A DNA stretch of 64,000 nt. Source: Aequorivita iocasae. Lineage in GTDB: Bacteria; Bacteroidota; Bacteroidia; Flavobacteriales; Flavobacteriaceae. The DNA is taken from positions 124,001-188,000 of the forward strand of contig NZ_CP068439.1 in NCBI RefSeq assembly GCF_016757735.1, in the 5' to 3' direction. Shown piece by piece: positions 51,928 through 60,460 of this stretch; the first letter of the stretch is position 1, and each line of letters starts with the position of its first letter. Under the pieces are notes generated by a model. The model saw only the letters and a list, made by a program, of their open reading frames with translations. It was not told the origin of the DNA and ran no database searches. Both the position numbers and the translations under genes were made by a program.

Positions 51928-53772
51928 ATGCAAGACGCCCAAATGCACAATTATATAAAAGACGTATTAAAAAATATGCCTTCAGACTGGCTAAACCTAA
52001 CTACGCACAGGCTTGATATTTATGATGAAAGCTTGGCAAAAACGCAATTCCTAGATCAGTTTGAAAACTTATACCATGACAATAATGCCGAAACGGCGGC
52101 TCTAAAAAAACTGCCCACGGCCTATGATTATATCCGCTTGGGTCACCCGCTTTCCAGTGTTTTGGAATGGGCAATTGCCAAGGCGAACCACCTAAAGCCG
52201 GAAAACGTGATCAGTTTTGCTTCCAATACGGTTCCTATTTTGGCAATCCTGCGGAAGAATTTATTGGTGAATAAAAACACCCAAATCCTTTATACCGATA
52301 CCCTGCCCTCTTTTTTCGATGCTGAAATAATACGAGATGTTTACAATTACGATTTTGAATTGAAACAGATTGATAACGCCTCAAACATCCCTGAATATAA
52401 CGGTAGTACTGTTCTCATTTCACAAAAAGATGAAATCGGCGCGTTGGATCTCAACCCCAACGTAGATTTTTACATCAACCTGTACGGCTCGCTCGGGAGT
52501 ATTTTAACGGTTTATGGCGAAAAGAACGAAACCTACGTTTCCGAAATTCAGCACGTACGAAGAAGGGAAACCATTGCCATGACGCCCGCCAATTGTGAAA
52601 TTGCTCTACAAGCATTAGTAGCAAACACTGCTATTGACCTTCCCACAACCAATGTAGCAGAAGCCAAAAAGAACGTTTTAAAATCTATACAGAAAATCAC
52701 GGGCTCCCCTACCACTCCACTTGTGGCTTCCAGCGGACTTTCCATTCAGTATGCCATTATGATGGGGCTCATTCACAATGCACAGGAAAACCATAAGGAA
52801 AAGGCTATCAAATTTCTTGTACCGCCCAACTGCTATGGCGGCACCAACGACCAAGCAAGACGTGTGGCCGCGTGCCTTAACAATGTTGAAATAGTTGATT
52901 TGCCGGTAGATGGTGATAACGATATGGTACAAAGCATTGATACCGTTTTAAATAAAGTAGCTGCCGAAGATGCCGTTGCTTACATCATTGCCGAAATTCC
53001 TACAAACCCACGAGTTGAAGTCCCAGATTTGCAGCAATTAAAGGCTGTGTTAAGCAAAGAGCGCAAAACCGAAAATGGCGAAACCGCAATCGACCCCGTA
53101 TTTATTCTCGATCAAACCTTTTGCCCAAACTATCAGTTTTTGGGTGAAGGGGAAATACTATCCACGGTTCGGGCTATTTCTTATGCGAGTGGCTCCAAAT
53201 TTCCGAGTGGCGGAAAATGTACCGCAGGCTACGTAGTGGGAAACACCAAGACCCGTGACCTAATGGAAAAAATAGCGTTGCACCTTACCCTTTGTGATAA
53301 CGAGGCTACCGCACTTCAGTATGAAATATTGGCCGAACAACTGCCGTCTATGAACCAACGTATTATTGATGCTTATAAAAATACCCGTGAATTTGTAAAC
53401 TTTATAAAAGAAACCCTGCCGGATGCAAAAATCAATTTTGTTTCAGATGAACTGGCAGCGCAAGGCTTTACCCCATCGGTATTTTCACTGGACCTTCCCA
53501 CAAAAGGAAACACCGATGCTGAAAGAGAAGCCTATAAAAGAGCTCTGAACTTGAAGCTCATCAATTTAATGATTACGGAAATTCCGACAGAGAGTAAGTT
53601 TTGTGTGAGCTATGGGCAGTTAAAGGGGTGTTATTGGACTATTCCGGCAACCTCCACGCAGGGCACCACCAAGGAAGGCGACAAGGATTATATTGTACGT
53701 GCCTCCCTGTCGGGCGATATGGATCTGGAACGTCATAAAAAAGTGTTTTTAAAATTTGTTGATAATATTTGA
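51928..53772 (+). CDS. PLP-dependent Cys/Met-metabolism-type enzyme
   Basis: 614 residues from the ATG at 51928; an in-frame TTG at 51901 and GTG at 51919 are alternatives. The PLP-binding lysine lies in SYASGSKFPSGGKCTAGYVVG; GGTNDQARRVAACLNNVEIVDLP and IIAEIPTNPRVEVPDL match the Cys/Met-metabolism fold-type I group, as do SSGLSIQYAIMMGL. It is longer than typical (about 400 residues) because of an N-terminal extension of roughly 200 residues, as in a known group of Bacteroidota proteins annotated with this domain. The substrate is not known. Confidence 0.8.
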   Translation: MQDAQMHNYIKDVLKNMPSDWLNLTTHRLDIYDESLAKTQFLDQFENLYHDNNAETAALKKLPTAYDYIRLGHPLSSVLEWAIAKANHLKPENVISFASNTVPILAILRKNLLVNKNTQILYTDTLPSFFDAEIIRDVYNYDFELKQIDNASNIPEYNGSTVLISQKDEIGALDLNPNVDFYINLYGSLGSILTVYGEKNETYVSEIQHVRRRETIAMTPANCEIALQALVANTAIDLPTTNVAEAKKNVLKSIQKITGSPTTPLVASSGLSIQYAIMMGLIHNAQENHKEKAIKFLVPPNCYGGTNDQARRVAACLNNVEIVDLPVDGDNDMVQSIDTVLNKVAAEDAVAYIIAEIPTNPRVEVPDLQQLKAVLSKERKTENGETAIDPVFILDQTFCPNYQFLGEGEILSTVRAISYASGSKFPSGGKCTAGYVVGNTKTRDLMEKIALHLTLCDNEATALQYEILAEQLPSMNQRIIDAYKNTREFVNFIKETLPDAKINFVSDELAAQGFTPSVFSLDLPTKGNTDAEREAYKRALNLKLINLMITEIPTESKFCVSYGQLKGCYWTIPATSTQGTTKEGDKDYIVRASLSGDMDLERHKKVFLKFVDNI

Positions 53773-53825
53773 GTAAATTAGGGTTTGAAAATGGCATATA
53801 AAAGTTTGCCAAAAAATAGCCTTAA

Positions 53826-54176
53826 ATGAAAAACGAAAGAGTCTATAAAATGTCTTTTGCGGGTGTGTACCCACATTACATCACCAAAGCTGAAATAAAA
53901 GGCCGCACCAAAGAAGAGGTAGATATCATCATCCGTTGGTTAACGGGTTATACACAAGACCAACTTCAGCAAGTTTTGGACAACAAAACCAATTTTGAGG
54001 ATTTCTTTGCCCAGGCCCCAGCGCTAAATCCCAACGTTTCCAAAATTACGGGCGTAATCTGCGGCTATCGCGTAGAAGAAATTGAGGAGCCGCTAATGCA
54101 AAAAATTCGTTATCTAGATAAGCTTATAGACGAGCTGGCAAAAGGCAAATCGATGGAAAAGATTTTAAGGGAATAG
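53826..54176 (+). CDS. DUF2200 protein
   Basis: 116 residues, almost the whole DUF2200 domain: [44 protein letters not shown] and [52 protein letters not shown]. The family is small, helical and of unknown function. Single gene, followed four bases after the stop by a GCAATTA array. Confidence 0.9.
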   Translation: MKNERVYKMSFAGVYPHYITKAEIKGRTKEEVDIIIRWLTGYTQDQLQQVLDNKTNFEDFFAQAPALNPNVSKITGVICGYRVEEIEEPLMQKIRYLDKLIDELAKGKSMEKILRE

Positions 54177-54180
54177 CTTT

Positions 54181-54233
54181 GCAATTAGCAATTAGCAATT
54201 AGCAATTAGCAATTAGCAATTAGCAATTAGCAA
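54181..54233. repeat. Perfect heptamer array, 7 x GCAATTA
   Basis: Seven exact GCAATTA units (54181-54229) and a partial copy, beginning four bases after the DUF2200 stop codon. The following text to 54260 keeps a loose 7-base rhythm (CTATCCA, ACAATCC). Confidence 0.95.
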
Positions 54234-54269
54234 ATTTCTAAAAATACAACTATCCAACAATCCAAACAT

Positions 54270-54611
54270 CTATTTCCGTTTTCTAAAAATATAACTCATC
54301 CACACCGGGTCGTTATCTTCAGAAACTACAGACTGCCTGTCCAAAAACTCCCAGTCGCGGGAATTCATATAATTCAGTAAAGTAGAAGTTTCCTCAATAT
54401 CCTCTATCTCATCAATAGAAATATTTTGACCTATGAGTGAAGTCTGCTCTTCCACTTTTATACGCTTCACCTTTCCGCGATTGTTTGCTTTTTGGACAAC
54501 AATTATTTCAAGAAAGTCATATTTCGTTATTTCCTGCGAATACCCTTCTAGTGTAAAAAGTACAAATAAGGCAAGTAGGAACAGTGTTTTAAATAGTTTC
54601 ATTGTTTTCAA
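54270..54611 (-). CDS. Small exported protein, unknown
   Basis: 113 residues. Signal peptide LFKTLFLLALFVLFTLEGYSQ, then EITKYDFLEIIVVQKANNRGKVKRIKVEE and a C-terminal WEFLDRQSVVSEDNDPVWMSYIFRKRK, whose tail is basic. The mature protein looks like a small periplasmic alpha/beta domain. An internal ATG three codons in (54602) also works. I do not recognise a family. It converges with the DUF2200 gene across the repeat. Confidence 0.6.
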   Translation of the reverse strand: MKTMKLFKTLFLLALFVLFTLEGYSQEITKYDFLEIIVVQKANNRGKVKRIKVEEQTSLIGQNISIDEIEDIEETSTLLNYMNSRDWEFLDRQSVVSEDNDPVWMSYIFRKRK

Positions 54612-54694
54612 ATTTTAAGGGAATGTACAATTATATTTTCGCGCAACAAAAAAGCTACAACGAACACATTCAAAAAACTTCACTAAAATTCCTT

Positions 54695-54702
54695 TAACTT
54701 TG
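54695..54702 (+). promoter_or_regulatory. Possible -7 box of the DUF1801 gene
   Basis: TAACTTTG fits TAnnTTTG, 26 bases before the ATG at 54729. The proper -33 spacing has no TTG. Confidence 0.4.
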
Positions 54703-54728
54703 AACTTAAACTATTCAAATTTCAATCT

Positions 54729-55184
54729 ATGCAATCAAAAGCCAGCACGCCCGACCAATATATAGCCGAACTTCCCGAAGACCGAAAGGAAGTAATGCAA
54801 AAGCTACGCGATACCGTAAATAAAAACCTTCCCAAAGGTTTTGAGGAAACCATGCAGTATGGCATGTTAGGCTATGTAGTGCCGCATAGCATTTATCCCG
54901 ATGGCTATCATTGCAATCCGAAAGATGCGCTTCCATTTATGGCTTTGGCATCCCAGAAAAACCACATTGGCTTTTACCATATGGGAATTTATAGCGATCC
55001 AGCGTTGATGAAATGGTTTACGGAAGAATACCCCAAACACGCCACGGGTAAACTGGATATGGGCAAAAGTTGTATCCGCTTTAAAAACCCTAAAAAAATC
55101 CCTTTTGATTTGTTGGGAGAACTTACCACAAAAGTTTCGGTTGATGAATGGATTGCGAAATATGAAAGCATACTAAAGCGATAA
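54729..55184 (+). CDS. DUF1801 protein
   Basis: 151 residues. YIAELPEDRKEVMQKLRDTVNKNLPKGFEETMQYGMLGYVVPHSIYPDGYHC and PFMALASQKNHIGFYHMGIYSDPALMKWFTEEYPKHATGKLDMGKSCIRFKNPKKIPFDLLGEL are a complete DUF1801 domain, a YdhG-like alpha/beta fold of unknown role. Its stop codon (55182-55184) is followed two bases later by the probable start of the DUF1853 gene, so both are likely translated from one transcript. Confidence 0.88.
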   Translation: MQSKASTPDQYIAELPEDRKEVMQKLRDTVNKNLPKGFEETMQYGMLGYVVPHSIYPDGYHCNPKDALPFMALASQKNHIGFYHMGIYSDPALMKWFTEEYPKHATGKLDMGKSCIRFKNPKKIPFDLLGELTTKVSVDEWIAKYESILKR

Positions 55185-55186
55185 CT

Positions 55187-55987
55187 ATTAAAACGACTGA
55201 TCTTTTACAACTCTTTATTAATACACCTGAACTAAAAATACGTTCAGAGCACTATCCATTTAATCATTTTGAATTTATAGCGGAAGAGGTAAATGGAAAC
55301 AATTTTGAGTTCCCAAAAAATACGGTACTCGGAATGCAGGCCGAAGCCTGTTTTGAGGCGTATTTAAAGCAATCATTAAACTTTGAATTGCTTGCAGCAA
55401 ACCTTCAAATTCAAGGTGCAAAGGAAACCTTGGGTGAGTTGGATTATATAGTTAGAAATCTTCAAGCTGAAAAAGTGCTTCACATTGAATTGGCGTGTAA
55501 GTTTTATTTGTTCGATGAAAACGCAGGTGAGGTAGCGGAGCAAAAATGGATTGGCCCCAACCGAAAGGATAGTCTCTACGAAAAATTGGAGAAATTAAAA
55601 CACAAACAGTTTCCGTTGCTACAAACTAGCGAAACCTCCAAAGTACTGGCATCCTTGGGAATTCCAAAACCTACCTCACAGGAATTGTGCTTAAAAGCAT
55701 TTTTATTTCTTCCGAAGAAATTAGGCGCTGAAGCATTCCCAAAGCATATAAAAGATTGTATCGTGGGCCATTACCTTAAACTAGAAGAATTAGTTGAAGA
55801 TGTAGCTGCGCACTATGCAATTCCTTCCAAAAAAGAGTGGCTGCTGCCCATAGATTCGATTACTAACTGGTACCATTTTTCAGAAGTAAAAGCATTGGTT
55901 GAGGAACAATTAAAAGTGAACAAATCGCCTTTGATCTATAAAAAAACGCCCCATAAAATGGAGCGCTTTTTTGTGGTTTGGTGGTAA
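55187..55987 (+). CDS. DUF1853 protein, apparently using a non-standard start codon
   Basis: At least 217 residues from the ATG at 55334 are DUF1853 (GELDYIVRN, LHIELACKFYLFD, WIGPNRKDSLYEKLEKLKHKQFPLL). But codons upstream also read as protein of this family (TTDLLQLFINTPELKIRSEHYPF, NFEFPKNTVLGMQAEACFEAYL), reaching back to a TGA at 55163-55165, and contain no ATG, GTG or TTG. The best candidate is ATT at 55187, two bases after the DUF1801 stop, giving 266 residues; ATA at 55181 is another. Translational coupling could allow this. Alternatively an ATG was lost. Confidence 0.75.
   Translation: MKTTDLLQLFINTPELKIRSEHYPFNHFEFIAEEVNGNNFEFPKNTVLGMQAEACFEAYLKQSLNFELLAANLQIQGAKETLGELDYIVRNLQAEKVLHIELACKFYLFDENAGEVAEQKWIGPNRKDSLYEKLEKLKHKQFPLLQTSETSKVLASLGIPKPTSQELCLKAFLFLPKKLGAEAFPKHIKDCIVGHYLKLEELVEDVAAHYAIPSKKEWLLPIDSITNWYHFSEVKALVEEQLKVNKSPLIYKKTPHKMERFFVVWW
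55947..55972 (+). terminator. Hairpin inside the end of the DUF1853 gene
   Basis: CGCCCCA and TGGAGCG pair with one mismatch around TAAAA, followed by CTTTTTT, all inside the last codons of the gene. The convergent peptidase gene ends at 55988, so a terminator can only fit inside coding sequence. Confidence 0.55.
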
Positions 55988-57379
55988 TTAATTGGTTCCG
56001 TATTTATCAAAAAGATAAACTAAACTCGCCATAGTTGCAGCTCCCAATTCCAGCTCACGCTTGTTAACCGCATCAAAAGTATCGTTAGCAGCGTGGTGGT
56101 AATCAAAATATCGTTGGCTGTCGGGGCGTAAACCTGCAAGCACATCAATATTTCCTTTCAAAGGACCAATATCTGCCCCTGCGTGTCCCTTTTCAAAGTA
56201 GTGAATTAAATACGGTTTAAAGAGCGGTTCCCAAGTTTGTACTTTTTTGAAATTAGCTACATTGCTGTCAAATGAAAATCCACGAGGGGTAAAGCCGCCA
56301 GCATCACTTTCCAAAGCAAAACGGTGGGTTTCGTTTTTTCTTTTGGCTTCTTCAGCATATTTATTTCCCCCGCGCAAACCGTTTTCCTCATTCATAAAAA
56401 GCACGACGCGAATGGTATGGTTTGGTTTGTAACCAACTTTTTTGAAAAGGCGCAGCACTTCCATACTTTGCACACAACCTGCGCCGTCATCGTGGGCGCC
56501 ATCGGCAAGATCCCAACTGTCCAAATGGCCACCCACTACCATATATTCATTTGGTTTTGTACTGCCCGTAATTTCACCAATTACGTTATAAGATTGCACG
56601 TCGTCAAAGGTTTTGCAATTCTGCTTAAAGTAAAACAAAAGATTGGGCTGCAGTTTCAGCAAACTGCTTAAATATTCCGCGCCATTGGTACTAATTGCCG
56701 CAGCAGGAATGCGTTGGTTTACGGGCGTCTCGCCATAACTCATGGCCCCCGTATGAGGATAATCGTCCATTCGCAAGTTCATAGAACGTACAATTACCCC
56801 AAGCGCACCATATTTTCCCGCTTCGGCAGCCCCGGCATAGCGCTGATCCACACAGCCTCCATAGGCTTCAAAAGTTTGGATTAAATCTGGCTGCATGGGT
56901 CTGTTGTAAAAAACAATTTTACCTTCAATTTTTTCTTTTCCCAAAGCTGCCAGCTCGTCTAGGCCTTTTACCTCTATTACTTGGGCTTTTATTCCCAAGT
57001 TCGGGGTAGCCACCGATCCGCCCAGTGCACAAATATTGGTTACGGTTTTTTCGCCTGTGGGCGATTCTATATAGGCATACTCTTTAAAACCACGCGTCCA
57101 CTTTGGAACCATCACAGGCTGTAGCCATACTTTGTCCAGTCCCAGAGCGTTTAATTCTGCCTCAGTATATTTTACAGCACTTTCTGCCTCAAATGATCCG
57201 GAAAGTCTGCCACCTATTTCATTGGAAAGATAATCCAGCCAATCATAGGCTTTTCCGTCGGTCAAAGCGGTGGTGTAAAGCTGTTTCAGCATAATCGAAT
57301 CCTGTACGGCGTTCTGAGAAATGCTCATGAAAGAAGTTAATATCGTAAAAATGAGTGTGGGGAGGAGAGAAATTTTCAT
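55988..57379 (-). CDS. M28 family metallopeptidase, exported
   Basis: 463 residues. Signal peptide to about residue 21 (LPTLIFTILTSFMSISQ). The M28 zinc-binding core is GGHLDSWDLADGAHDDGAGC, then LFMNEENGLRGGNKYAE with the catalytic Glu, and later DSQRYFDYHHAANDTFDAV with the last zinc His. A PA-like domain occupies residues about 120-260. It resembles carboxypeptidase-Q-type aminopeptidases of the periplasm or surface that digest peptides. Single gene, converging on DUF1853 with no base between stops. Confidence 0.92.
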   Translation of the reverse strand: MKISLLPTLIFTILTSFMSISQNAVQDSIMLKQLYTTALTDGKAYDWLDYLSNEIGGRLSGSFEAESAVKYTEAELNALGLDKVWLQPVMVPKWTRGFKEYAYIESPTGEKTVTNICALGGSVATPNLGIKAQVIEVKGLDELAALGKEKIEGKIVFYNRPMQPDLIQTFEAYGGCVDQRYAGAAEAGKYGALGVIVRSMNLRMDDYPHTGAMSYGETPVNQRIPAAAISTNGAEYLSSLLKLQPNLLFYFKQNCKTFDDVQSYNVIGEITGSTKPNEYMVVGGHLDSWDLADGAHDDGAGCVQSMEVLRLFKKVGYKPNHTIRVVLFMNEENGLRGGNKYAEEAKRKNETHRFALESDAGGFTPRGFSFDSNVANFKKVQTWEPLFKPYLIHYFEKGHAGADIGPLKGNIDVLAGLRPDSQRYFDYHHAANDTFDAVNKRELELGAATMASLVYLFDKYGTN

Positions 57380-57434
57380 TTATAAATTTTTAAAAAAGAA
57401 ATAAGGTGGAGAGTAAACAAATTAAGGGGCTAAA

Positions 57435-58313
57435 TTAATCATTTTTAAGTCGGTCACGGTATTCGGAAATCTTGGCTTTTATATCGTCGTCCAGTTCCGG
57501 TTCCTTAATGTCTTTATATTTTTTAAGTTCTTGCAGCATAATTTCTGCCACAATTACCCGGGAAGTCTCTTTATCGTCCGAAGGAATAATGTACCAGGGG
57601 GCGTGTGGTTTTGAGGTACGGTTGATAGCTTCCTCATAGCATTTTCTATAGTCTTCCCACAATTCCCTTTCGTCCAAATCGCCCGGAGAGAACTTCCAGT
57701 TTTTTTCTGGTTTGTCCAATCTGCGTAATTGGCGGTTCTTTTGTTCATCTTTTGAAAGGTTCAAAAAGAATTTAAAAATAATAGTCCCGTTTTGGTGAAT
57801 GGTTTTTTCAAAATCGTTTATCTGCTGGAAACGTTTGTCCCAAAAAGCATCATCTATATCTTCCAAACTATTCACGTTTGGTAAATTTTCACCTAAAATA
57901 TATTCGGGATGTACCCTTGTGACCAAAACATTTTCATAATGGGTTCTGTTAAAAACACCAAACTTTCCACGTTCGGGAAGTGCTATGTAATGGCGCCAAA
58001 GATAATCGTGTCTTTTTTCGAGCACGGTAGGTGTTTTAAAACTGTGCACCACTACCCCACGTGCGTTAAAATCCTTAAAGACTTCACGAATCAAACTGTC
58101 CTTCCCGGCCGTGTCCATTCCTTGCAAGCAGACCAGCACTGCATACTTTCCGTGGGCATACAATGTATCTTGAAGTTTCCCCAGTTTTTTTCGGGTATCT
58201 TCAAGATGATCTTCCAATTCCTTTTCGGAAGCGTCCAAATCCCAATCGTTCTTAGTACCATCCAGTTTTATTGGCTTGGTTACTTTAAAGTCTTCGATTT
58301 TTACTTCTTTCAT
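57435..58313 (-). CDS. ppk2: Polyphosphate kinase 2 family protein
   Basis: 292 residues. Walker A is LQGMDTAGKDSL, the Walker B/lid region GVFNRTHYENVLVTRVHPE, and KFFLNLSKDEQKNRQLRRL the lid arginines. Single-domain PPK2 enzymes use polyphosphate to phosphorylate nucleotides (AMP, ADP or GDP). The subclass cannot be fixed by eye. It lies nine bases after the sigma-54-type regulator on the same strand, so the regulator may be co-transcribed with it. Confidence 0.92.
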   Translation of the reverse strand: MKEVKIEDFKVTKPIKLDGTKNDWDLDASEKELEDHLEDTRKKLGKLQDTLYAHGKYAVLVCLQGMDTAGKDSLIREVFKDFNARGVVVHSFKTPTVLEKRHDYLWRHYIALPERGKFGVFNRTHYENVLVTRVHPEYILGENLPNVNSLEDIDDAFWDKRFQQINDFEKTIHQNGTIIFKFFLNLSKDEQKNRQLRRLDKPEKNWKFSPGDLDERELWEDYRKCYEEAINRTSKPHAPWYIIPSDDKETSRVIVAEIMLQELKKYKDIKEPELDDDIKAKISEYRDRLKND

Positions 58314-58322
58314 TTTTATAGA

Positions 58323-59486
58323 TTATTTACTTGCAAAGAGTTTTACATCTTCCTCGCTAATCTCCTTTCCGCCAAGAATTATAAGGCGTTCCACAACATT
58401 ACGAAGTTCGCGGATATTTCCGGTCCAGTCGTATTCCTGCAATAACTTGATGGCTTTTGAAGAAAATTTCTTTTTAGCGGTACCGTGTTCCGTTGAAATC
58501 TTTTCAGAAAAATAATCTACCAACAGCGGTATATCATCTCTTCTATCGTTCAACGACGGAACTTTTATTAAAATAACAGCTAAACGATGGTAGAGGTCCT
58601 CGCGGAAGTTGCCCTCCTCTATCTCTTTTTTAAGGTTTTTATTGGTTGCGGTAATCACTCGCACATCTACTTTTATATCCCTGTCGCTGCCCACACGTTG
58701 CACTTTGTTTTCCTGCAGGGCCCGCAATACTTTTGCTTGCGCGGAAAGGCTCATGTCGCCCACTTCGTCAAGAAAAATGGTGCCTCCATTTGCAGCTTCA
58801 AATTTTCCTGCGCGGTCCTTATTTGCTGAAGTAAAGGCTCCTTTTACGTGACCGAAAAGTTCGCTCTCAATCAACTCACTGGGAATGGCAGCGCAGTTTA
58901 CTTCAATCATCGGGCCACTGCTTCGTTCACTTTTTTGGTGAAGCCAGTGTGCCACTAATTCTTTACCTGTTCCATTTGGTCCCGTTATCAAAACGCGGGC
59001 TTCGGTGGGTGCTACTTTCTCTATCATTTCCTTAATCTGAACAATGGCAGACGATTCGCCAACCATTTCATAATTTTTGGACACCTTCTTTTTAAGGCGT
59101 GAATTTTCAACCACCAATTCCTTTCTATCTAAAGCAATGCGCACGGTATTGAGCAAACGGTTTAAATCCGGCGGTTTTGAAATATAATCGAAAGCGCCCA
59201 TCTTCATGGTATTTACAGCGGTTTCAAGATCTCCGTGCCCGGAAATCATGACCATTGGTATTTCGGGTTTTATTTTTTTTACGGCCTCCAAAACCTCAAC
59301 ACCGTCCATTTTTGGCATTTTTATATCGCAAAGTACCAAATCAAAATCTTCCTTTTTGATGGTTTCCATTCCCGCAAGGCCATCTTCGGCCTCAAAAACC
59401 TCGTAACCTTGGTTTTCTTCGGAAAGGATTTTTACCAAAACCCTTCTTATTGCTGCTTCGTCTTCTATTATAAGTATTCTCGCCAT
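58323..59486 (-). CDS. Sigma-54-type response regulator lacking a DNA-binding domain
   Basis: 387 residues, about 60-80 shorter than usual. Receiver domain: acidic IIEDEA and phosphate acceptor D54 in LVLCDIKMPKMDG. AAA+ domain: Walker A GPNGTGKE (169-176), Walker B GGTIFLDEVGDM. The sigma-54 contact loop reads GAFTSA (216-221) rather than GAFTGA. It ends right after NIRELRNVVERLIILGGKEISEEDVKLFASK, so the usual C-terminal Fis-type helix-turn-helix is missing; the stop is clean. It may act from solution as in FlrC-like cases. It overlaps the preceding outer-membrane gene by one base. Confidence 0.9.
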   Translation of the reverse strand: MARILIIEDEAAIRRVLVKILSEENQGYEVFEAEDGLAGMETIKKEDFDLVLCDIKMPKMDGVEVLEAVKKIKPEIPMVMISGHGDLETAVNTMKMGAFDYISKPPDLNRLLNTVRIALDRKELVVENSRLKKKVSKNYEMVGESSAIVQIKEMIEKVAPTEARVLITGPNGTGKELVAHWLHQKSERSSGPMIEVNCAAIPSELIESELFGHVKGAFTSANKDRAGKFEAANGGTIFLDEVGDMSLSAQAKVLRALQENKVQRVGSDRDIKVDVRVITATNKNLKKEIEEGNFREDLYHRLAVILIKVPSLNDRRDDIPLLVDYFSEKISTEHGTAKKKFSSKAIKLLQEYDWTGNIRELRNVVERLIILGGKEISEEDVKLFASK

Positions 59487-60403
59487 TAATATTTAAATTT
59501 AAATCCTGCCCTAAAATAAGGCGAATTTTCGGTATTGATTTTATAGATTTTATTTCCATCGCCATCTTCCAACCTAAAGTCGTTATAAACGGAATGCGCG
59601 GCATAGCCGTAAAAAAGTAGATGATCCGTAAAAAAGTGCTCATAGCCCAAACCAACAAGACCTATTGTCATCTGGATACTTTCGGCTAACTTATTATCAG
59701 CGTTTTGATTGGAAATGGGTAAAAAATTCTGCTGTATATTGGAATAAACGTTATCTAAAGTTAGGAATGCTTGGAGCGCATCTTTATGGTTATCATTCAG
59801 ATAGTGTCGTATATTTGTTTTTGGCACACCCAATGTGTAGGTCCAGTTGGGGTGGAATTCTTTGTAATAATTTAAAATGGGCAATGGGTACCACCTACCG
59901 GGTGTAGTTGAATAGGTAAGACCTGCAATAAAACGATAAGGTTTTTTGCCTTCTTCAGGATTTTTCTTTTTATCCTTTATGGCGTAAGCTCCCACTTCAT
60001 AAATAAAGTCATCGCTTACCAAACTGCCTTCAAAGTCACTTTGTATTTTAACGCCTCCCTTGACCCCAAAGCGCCAATCATCGTTTTGTTTCCAAACATA
60101 ACCTAGATAGGCATCCATTTGTTGGGTGGAGGTCACTAAATTATTATTAAAAGCAAATACATCTTCCGTATCTTCAATATTAACATCTACATACCTATAT
60201 TCCAGACCCACAACAAATATTTTTTTTCTTTCTTTATCCAAAGGAATTGGTACTTGCACCAAAGCGCGATAGCGATTGATGGAGTTGTCTGATTTTGAAA
60301 AAGGTAATGCTAAATATTCTACTCTGGCCAAATCTGTAGTTTGAGCCGTCATTGCACAAGCAAATAGCAATAGCAATGAGGTTACAACATTGTTTCTTTT
60401 CAT
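59486..60403 (-). CDS. Outer-membrane beta-barrel protein (DUF6268-like)
   Basis: 305 residues. Signal peptide SLLLLFACAMTAQ, then repeated amphipathic strands such as RYRALVQVPIPLDKERKKIFVVGLEYRYVDVNI, WRFGVKGGVKIQSDFEG, and the terminal strand SPYFRAGFKFKY ending in an aromatic-Lys-Tyr, as in outer-membrane barrels. About 12 strands. I believe this matches DUF6268, but that is from memory. It shares one base (TAATG) with the response regulator start, so the two are translated together. Confidence 0.75.
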   Translation of the reverse strand: MKRNNVVTSLLLLFACAMTAQTTDLARVEYLALPFSKSDNSINRYRALVQVPIPLDKERKKIFVVGLEYRYVDVNIEDTEDVFAFNNNLVTSTQQMDAYLGYVWKQNDDWRFGVKGGVKIQSDFEGSLVSDDFIYEVGAYAIKDKKKNPEEGKKPYRFIAGLTYSTTPGRWYPLPILNYYKEFHPNWTYTLGVPKTNIRHYLNDNHKDALQAFLTLDNVYSNIQQNFLPISNQNADNKLAESIQMTIGLVGLGYEHFFTDHLLFYGYAAHSVYNDFRLEDGDGNKIYKINTENSPYFRAGFKFKY

Positions 60404-60460
60404 AATTTTTCTTTTTTTTTAGAGTTACCGAATTCATAGCACTATCCGGCGTAAAACTTA

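Noticed and set aside
42273-54233. CRISPR array
   Set aside because: The repeats here are 7-8 bases with no spacers, and no cas genes are in the window.
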